DNA of 55,737 bases from NCBI RefSeq assembly GCF_039543385.1, contig NZ_BAABJQ010000046.1, forward strand, positions 1 to 55,737, written 5' to 3'. A program made the translations under genes and the position numbers. The notes beneath the pieces are model-generated. The model worked only from the letters and a program-made list of their open reading frames with translations, made no database searches and was not told the DNA's origin. Below, one piece after another: positions 52,700-55,737 of this stretch. Each line of letters opens with the position of its first letter. The stretch's first letter is position 1. The stretch is from Rugosimonospora acidiphila. Lineage in GTDB: Bacteria; Actinomycetota; Actinomycetes; Mycobacteriales; Micromonosporaceae.

Positions 52700-53179
52700 T
52701 CAGGAGACGAACGTCCGGTTGTGATAGACGAGCCGGCCGCCGACCGGGCCGAGACGCACCTCGGCGACCGAGGCGACGACGACGGTCGACTCGCCGACCG
52801 GGACCAGGTGCAGCGGTACGCAGCGGAGCGCGGCGGCGGCGCCGAGCAGGATCGGCTCGCCCGTCGGCAGCCTGCCCCATCCCTGCTCGGACGAGAATCG
52901 CGGGCCGGTACGGGAGAACGCTCGGGCCAACTCGGTATGCCGCGGCCCGAGCAGGTGCACAACGAAACTCGGCGCGGTCAGGACGGCCCGCGCCGACGGC
53001 GTGCCCCCCAGCGAGAACGACAGCGCGGGAGGCGTGACCGACACCGAGGCGACGCTGGAGACGGTCAACCCGGCCGGCCCGTCCGGCCCGTCGGCGGTGA
53101 TGACCGCCAGGCCGGCCGGGTGCTGCCGGAAGGCCGCCTTGAGCTGCTCACCGACGCCAGATTCGAGGCTGATGTCCAC
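52700..53179 (-). CDS. flavin reductase domain protein
   Basis: A 159-residue FMN-binding protein of the flavin reductase (DIM6/NTAB) family, which gives reduced flavin to two-component monooxygenases. The core motif is GLTVSSVASVSVTPPALSFS, followed by FVVHLLGPRHTELARAF and a C-terminal VYHNRTF. The start is GTG 53179 with GAGAAGG upstream. No partner monooxygenase is adjacent; it is convergent with the fmd group. Confidence 0.92.
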   Translation of the reverse strand: MDISLESGVGEQLKAAFRQHPAGLAVITADGPDGPAGLTVSSVASVSVTPPALSFSLGGTPSARAVLTAPSFVVHLLGPRHTELARAFSRTGPRFSSEQGWGRLPTGEPILLGAAAALRCVPLHLVPVGESTVVVASVAEVRLGPVGGRLVYHNRTFVS

Positions 53180-53349
53180 GCGCTACCTTCTCGCTGAATG
53201 ATCGAGTACCGGCAGGGTAAAACCTCAACCCCACTTCATGTCAACGCCCGGTCCCTCGCGCGCGTTCTGACCGCCGCGCCGCGCTGGCCGACGGGCCGCG
53301 TCGGGCTGGCTTGGGGCGGGCCCGCCGGACGGCGCGGTAGCAACCCGGC

Positions 53350-53378
53350 TTGACAGAAGCCCATCTGTGTGAGGAACT
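53350..53378 (+). promoter_or_regulatory. promoter of the GntR/ABC operon
   Basis: TTGACA (53350-53355) is followed after 17 to 18 bases by GAACTT (53373-53378 region). The -35 is perfect, the -10 weak, a combination suited to regulation. The predicted start falls inside the overlapping dyads at 53380-53401. Confidence 0.5.
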
Positions 53379-53379
53379 T

Positions 53380-53401
53380 GTCTTACTGTCGTAAGACAGT
53401 A
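53380..53401. promoter_or_regulatory. two overlapping palindromes, probable GntR (YtrA-type) operator
   Basis: GTCTTAC-TGTC-GTAAGAC (53380-53397) and TACTGTC-GTAA-GACAGTA (53384-53401) are both perfect 7-bp dyads with 4-bp spacers, offset by 4 bp. They cover the predicted transcription start and lie 28 bp upstream of the GntR start codon. Confidence 0.75.
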
Positions 53402-53428
53402 GATGAAGTCATCTCAGAAAGCATCGCC

Positions 53429-53848
53429 GTGATCGAGTTCGTTCTGGACGGGCACTCGCGGGTGGCCACCTATATGCAGCTGGTCGAGCAGGTCAAACAG
53501 AGCCTGCGCGTCGGCCTGCTGCACCCCGGTGACCAGCTGCCCAAGGTGCGGGAAGTGGCACAGGGCCTGGCGATCAACCCCAACACGGTGCTGAAGGCCT
53601 ATCGGGAGTTGGAGACCGAGGGGCTGTGCGAGGGCCGGCCCGGCGTCGGCACCTTCGTGACCGGCTCTCTGGCCGGACCGGCCCTCGCCAGTCAGGCGGA
53701 ACTGCGGGAGGAACTGGTGACGTGGCTGGCCAAGGCCGAGGCGGCGGGACTGTCGCGCGCGGACGTCGTCGCGTTGGTCGAGACGACTCTGCGCAGCACG
53801 GACGCGGGTTCATTGCAGGACATCGGAGGGAGACCACAGTGGACATAG
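53429..53848 (+). CDS. GntR family (YtrA-type) transcriptional regulator
   Basis: A 139-residue short GntR regulator. The winged helix is MQLVEQVKQSLRVGLLHPGD, then QLPKVREVAQGLAINPNTVL and AYRELETEGL; only a short helical tail of about 45 residues follows, the mark of the YtrA subgroup. GTG 53429 gives the family-like start; GTG 53369 would run through the operator. It overlaps the ATPase gene by 10 bp, matching the ytrA-ytrB layout in which the regulator represses its own exporter operon. Confidence 0.93.
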   Translation: MIEFVLDGHSRVATYMQLVEQVKQSLRVGLLHPGDQLPKVREVAQGLAINPNTVLKAYRELETEGLCEGRPGVGTFVTGSLAGPALASQAELREELVTWLAKAEAAGLSRADVVALVETTLRSTDAGSLQDIGGRPQWT

Positions 53849-54720
53849 CGCTGCAGGCGGACGGGCTGGGCAAGCGCTACGGACGGACCTGGGCACTGCG
53901 CAACTGCACGCTGCGGCTGCCCACCGGCCGGATCGCGGCGCTCGTCGGGCCCAACGGGGCAGGCAAGAGCACGCTGCTGCACCTTGCCGTCGGCCTGCTC
54001 CGGCCCGACGAGGGTGCGGTGCGGATCCTCGGGCAGGAACCGTTCAACAACATCGGTGCGCTGGCCGACGTCGGCTTCGTCGCCCAGGACACTCCGCTGT
54101 ACCGCGACTTCAGCGCGCGTGACCTGGTCACCCTGGGCGGCAAGCTCAACCAGCGGTGGGACGCGGCACTGGCCCGGGGTCGGCTCGCCCAGCTCGGCAT
54201 CCCGCCGGACCGCCCGGTGGGCAAGCTCTCCGGCGGCCAACGGGCCCAGGTGGCCCTGGCGCTCGCCCTGGCCAAGCGGCCACGGCTGCTGCTGCTCGAC
54301 GAGCCCGTGGCGAGCCTCGACCCGCTCGCCCGGCGGGAATTCCTGCAGGCGCTCATGGGCAGCGTGGCCGAGTCGGATACCACTGTGCTGCTGTCCTCGC
54401 ACCTGATCGCCGACGTGGAGCGAACCTGCGACCACCTGATCCTGCTGCTCCGCTCCGAGGTCAAGCTCGACGGCTCGGTCGACGACCTGCTCGCCGAGCA
54501 TCATCAGCTGATCGGCCCGCGTGACGCCGCCCCGCCCGGGGTGGAGGTGATCCGGTCCAGCCACACCGACCGGCAGTCGACGCTTGTGGTGCGCGGCAAC
54601 CGGGTCTTCGACGATCCACAGTGGACTGTGAAGGACCTGACCCTGGAGGACCTGGTGCTGGCCTACCTCAACGACGACACCGCGACGACCGCACACGACG
54701 CCTGGGGGGTGCCCGCATGA
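53839..54720 (+). CDS. ABC exporter ATPase (YtrB-like)
   Basis: A 293-residue ATPase with Walker A VGPNGAGKST, Q-loop VGFVAQDTPLYRDFSARDL, signature KLSGGQRAQV and Walker B LLLLDEPVASLDP. The C terminus (after residue 210) adds a beta domain as in ABC-2 ATPases. The start is GTG 53839 with GGAGGG upstream, inside the end of the regulator gene. The stop overlaps the permease start (ATGA), so all three genes are coupled. Confidence 0.94.
   Translation: MDIALQADGLGKRYGRTWALRNCTLRLPTGRIAALVGPNGAGKSTLLHLAVGLLRPDEGAVRILGQEPFNNIGALADVGFVAQDTPLYRDFSARDLVTLGGKLNQRWDAALARGRLAQLGIPPDRPVGKLSGGQRAQVALALALAKRPRLLLLDEPVASLDPLARREFLQALMGSVAESDTTVLLSSHLIADVERTCDHLILLLRSEVKLDGSVDDLLAEHHQLIGPRDAAPPGVEVIRSSHTDRQSTLVVRGNRVFDDPQWTVKDLTLEDLVLAYLNDDTATTAHDAWGVPA
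54615..54625. repeat. TCCACAGTGGA palindrome, copy 5
   Basis: Lies near the end of the ABC exporter ATPase gene, coding DPQWTV. A related core with one flank changed, ACCACAGTGGAC (53833-53844), spans the ribosome-site/start region of the same gene. Confidence 0.6.
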
Positions 54721-55706
54721 CCTGGCTTGTCTGGCGCCAGCACCGCCGAGCGGGGCTGGTGATGGTCATCGTGCTCGCGGCAATCGCCGCCTTCCTGGTC
54801 CCCACCGGGCTGCAGATGCGCCATGCGGCGAAGGGCTTCTCCGACTGTGTGGCCAAGCTCGGCCACGGGCAGGTCGTGGCGCCGCAGGCCCTCAACGACT
54901 GTCACCAGCTCAGCCAGGTGTTCGTCAACAGGTACACACCCATGACCTACGTGGCGATCCTCCTGCTGTTCGCGCCGGTGCTGGTCGGCATGTTCTGGGG
55001 GGCGCCGCTGGTCGCTCGTGAGGTGGAGCAGGGTACCCACCGCTTCGCATGGACCCAGGGGGTGAGCCGGCGACGCTGGACGCTGACGAAGGCCGCCCTC
55101 GTGGGTGGGTTCGTGGTGCTGGCCGCCGTCGCCTACGCGCTGCTCATCAACTGGTGGATTCAGCCGTTCACCGTCGGCAACGGCAGCCGGCTGGCGTCCG
55201 GGCTGTTCGACTCGCAGGGCGTCGTACCCGTCGCCTACACCCTCTTCGCGGTCGCGCTGGGCGTCTTCGCCGGCTCGTACTGGCGCAAGGTGCTGCCGGC
55301 CATGGGCGTCACACTCGCCGGCTTCGCCGTGGTCCGGCTCGGGGTGGCGTTAATCGCGCGGCCGAACTTCGGCACGCCGGAGATCGCGAAGATCCCGGTG
55401 GCCAGCCAAGCGATTTTCAACGACTTCAACGGCAACCTGGTGCTCGACCGGGCGGTGCGCCTGGCCGACGGCACGACGGTGATGAACGACGCCATGGTCT
55501 CCTGCCCCGGCGGACGGGCGCGGCCGGTGCCGGCCGGCGGCGACCCGTTGGCGGCGGCCTGCGGCAAGCCGGGCACCTACAACTGGCTGTCATACCAGCC
55601 GGCCGACCGGTTCTGGCCCTTCCAGTACATCGAGGCGGGCATCTTCGTCGTGCTCGCCGCGGTGCTGCTGTTGCTCGCCTTCCGGAAGGTCCGCCAGATC
55701 TCCTGA
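54717..55706 (+). CDS. ABC-2 type exporter permease
   Basis: A 329-residue integral membrane protein with about six helices: LVMVIVLAAIAAFLVPTGL near the N terminus, YVAILLLFAPVLVGMFWGAP, ALVGGFVVLAAVAYALLIN, a glycine-rich pair near residues 175-215, and the final IFVVLAAVLLLLAFR. GMFWGAPLVAREVEQGTHRF is a typical segment of these permeases, and a large outside loop precedes the last helix. ATG 54717 overlaps the ATPase stop. The exported substrate, perhaps an antibiotic or peptide as for YtrA-controlled systems, is unknown. Confidence 0.9.
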   Translation: MTWLVWRQHRRAGLVMVIVLAAIAAFLVPTGLQMRHAAKGFSDCVAKLGHGQVVAPQALNDCHQLSQVFVNRYTPMTYVAILLLFAPVLVGMFWGAPLVAREVEQGTHRFAWTQGVSRRRWTLTKAALVGGFVVLAAVAYALLINWWIQPFTVGNGSRLASGLFDSQGVVPVAYTLFAVALGVFAGSYWRKVLPAMGVTLAGFAVVRLGVALIARPNFGTPEIAKIPVASQAIFNDFNGNLVLDRAVRLADGTTVMNDAMVSCPGGRARPVPAGGDPLAAACGKPGTYNWLSYQPADRFWPFQYIEAGIFVVLAAVLLLLAFRKVRQIS

Positions 55707-55737
55707 ACGGACGGGGTTCAGCGGTCCGGGCCGCGCC

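Overview
The window is very GC-rich DNA with strong G/C preference at third codon positions, many GTG starts and actinobacterial families (P450s without an adjacent ferredoxin, ECF41 and SigE-type sigma factors, a YtrA-type GntR/ABC operon, an LPXTG surface protein). It reads as chromosome of a filamentous actinomycete; a Micromonosporaceae-like host is my inference, not something a marker gene here proves. I see no rRNA, tRNA, CRISPR array, insertion sequence or phage gene.

Left part (1-9.3 kb): two cytochromes P450, a dienelactone hydrolase, a PLP-dependent decarboxylase, a TetR regulator and a Tat-exported BBE-like flavoprotein oxidase, followed by a hypothetical protein with immunity-like features. 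The P450s and oxidase could be tailoring enzymes, but only proximity links them to the polyketide synthase further right.

Signalling block (9.4-14.1 kb): an FHA protein with a putative winged-helix tail overlaps by 4 bp a 1219-residue soluble Ser/Thr kinase carrying 14 WD40 units in two seven-unit groups; an 80-residue helical protein follows.

Polyketide block (14.2-22.5 kb): one 2743-residue type I synthase with order AMP-ligase, ACP, KS, AT, DH, KR, ACP, TE. It is a self-loading single module whose thioesterase has Cys where Ser is usual, with two coding microsatellites in its linkers.

Middle (22.7-41.7 kb): a secreted GH89 alpha-N-acetylglucosaminidase with a ROK regulator; a hydrolase divergent from a LysR regulator; a DHDPS/NAL-family aldolase; an eight-repeat DUF11 wall protein; an ECF41 sigma factor with its NDH-2-like oxidoreductase; a SUKH-like protein; a large membrane-anchored protein of unknown function; a small alpha/beta hydrolase and a LacI regulator.

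Right part (41.7-55.7 kb): a family-5 ABC importer operon that appears to be controlled by the LacI protein through two matching operators. Its two ATPase genes are separated by five 60-bp tandem repeats that form an open reading frame coupled at both ends. Then come a SigE-type sigma factor with an overlapping HAF-repeat membrane protein, an FmdB/formamidase/CMD group, a flavin reductase, and an autoregulated GntR/ABC exporter operon that runs to the right edge.

The window also holds five copies of the palindrome TCCACWGTGGA, far more than base composition predicts, scattered in unrelated genes.
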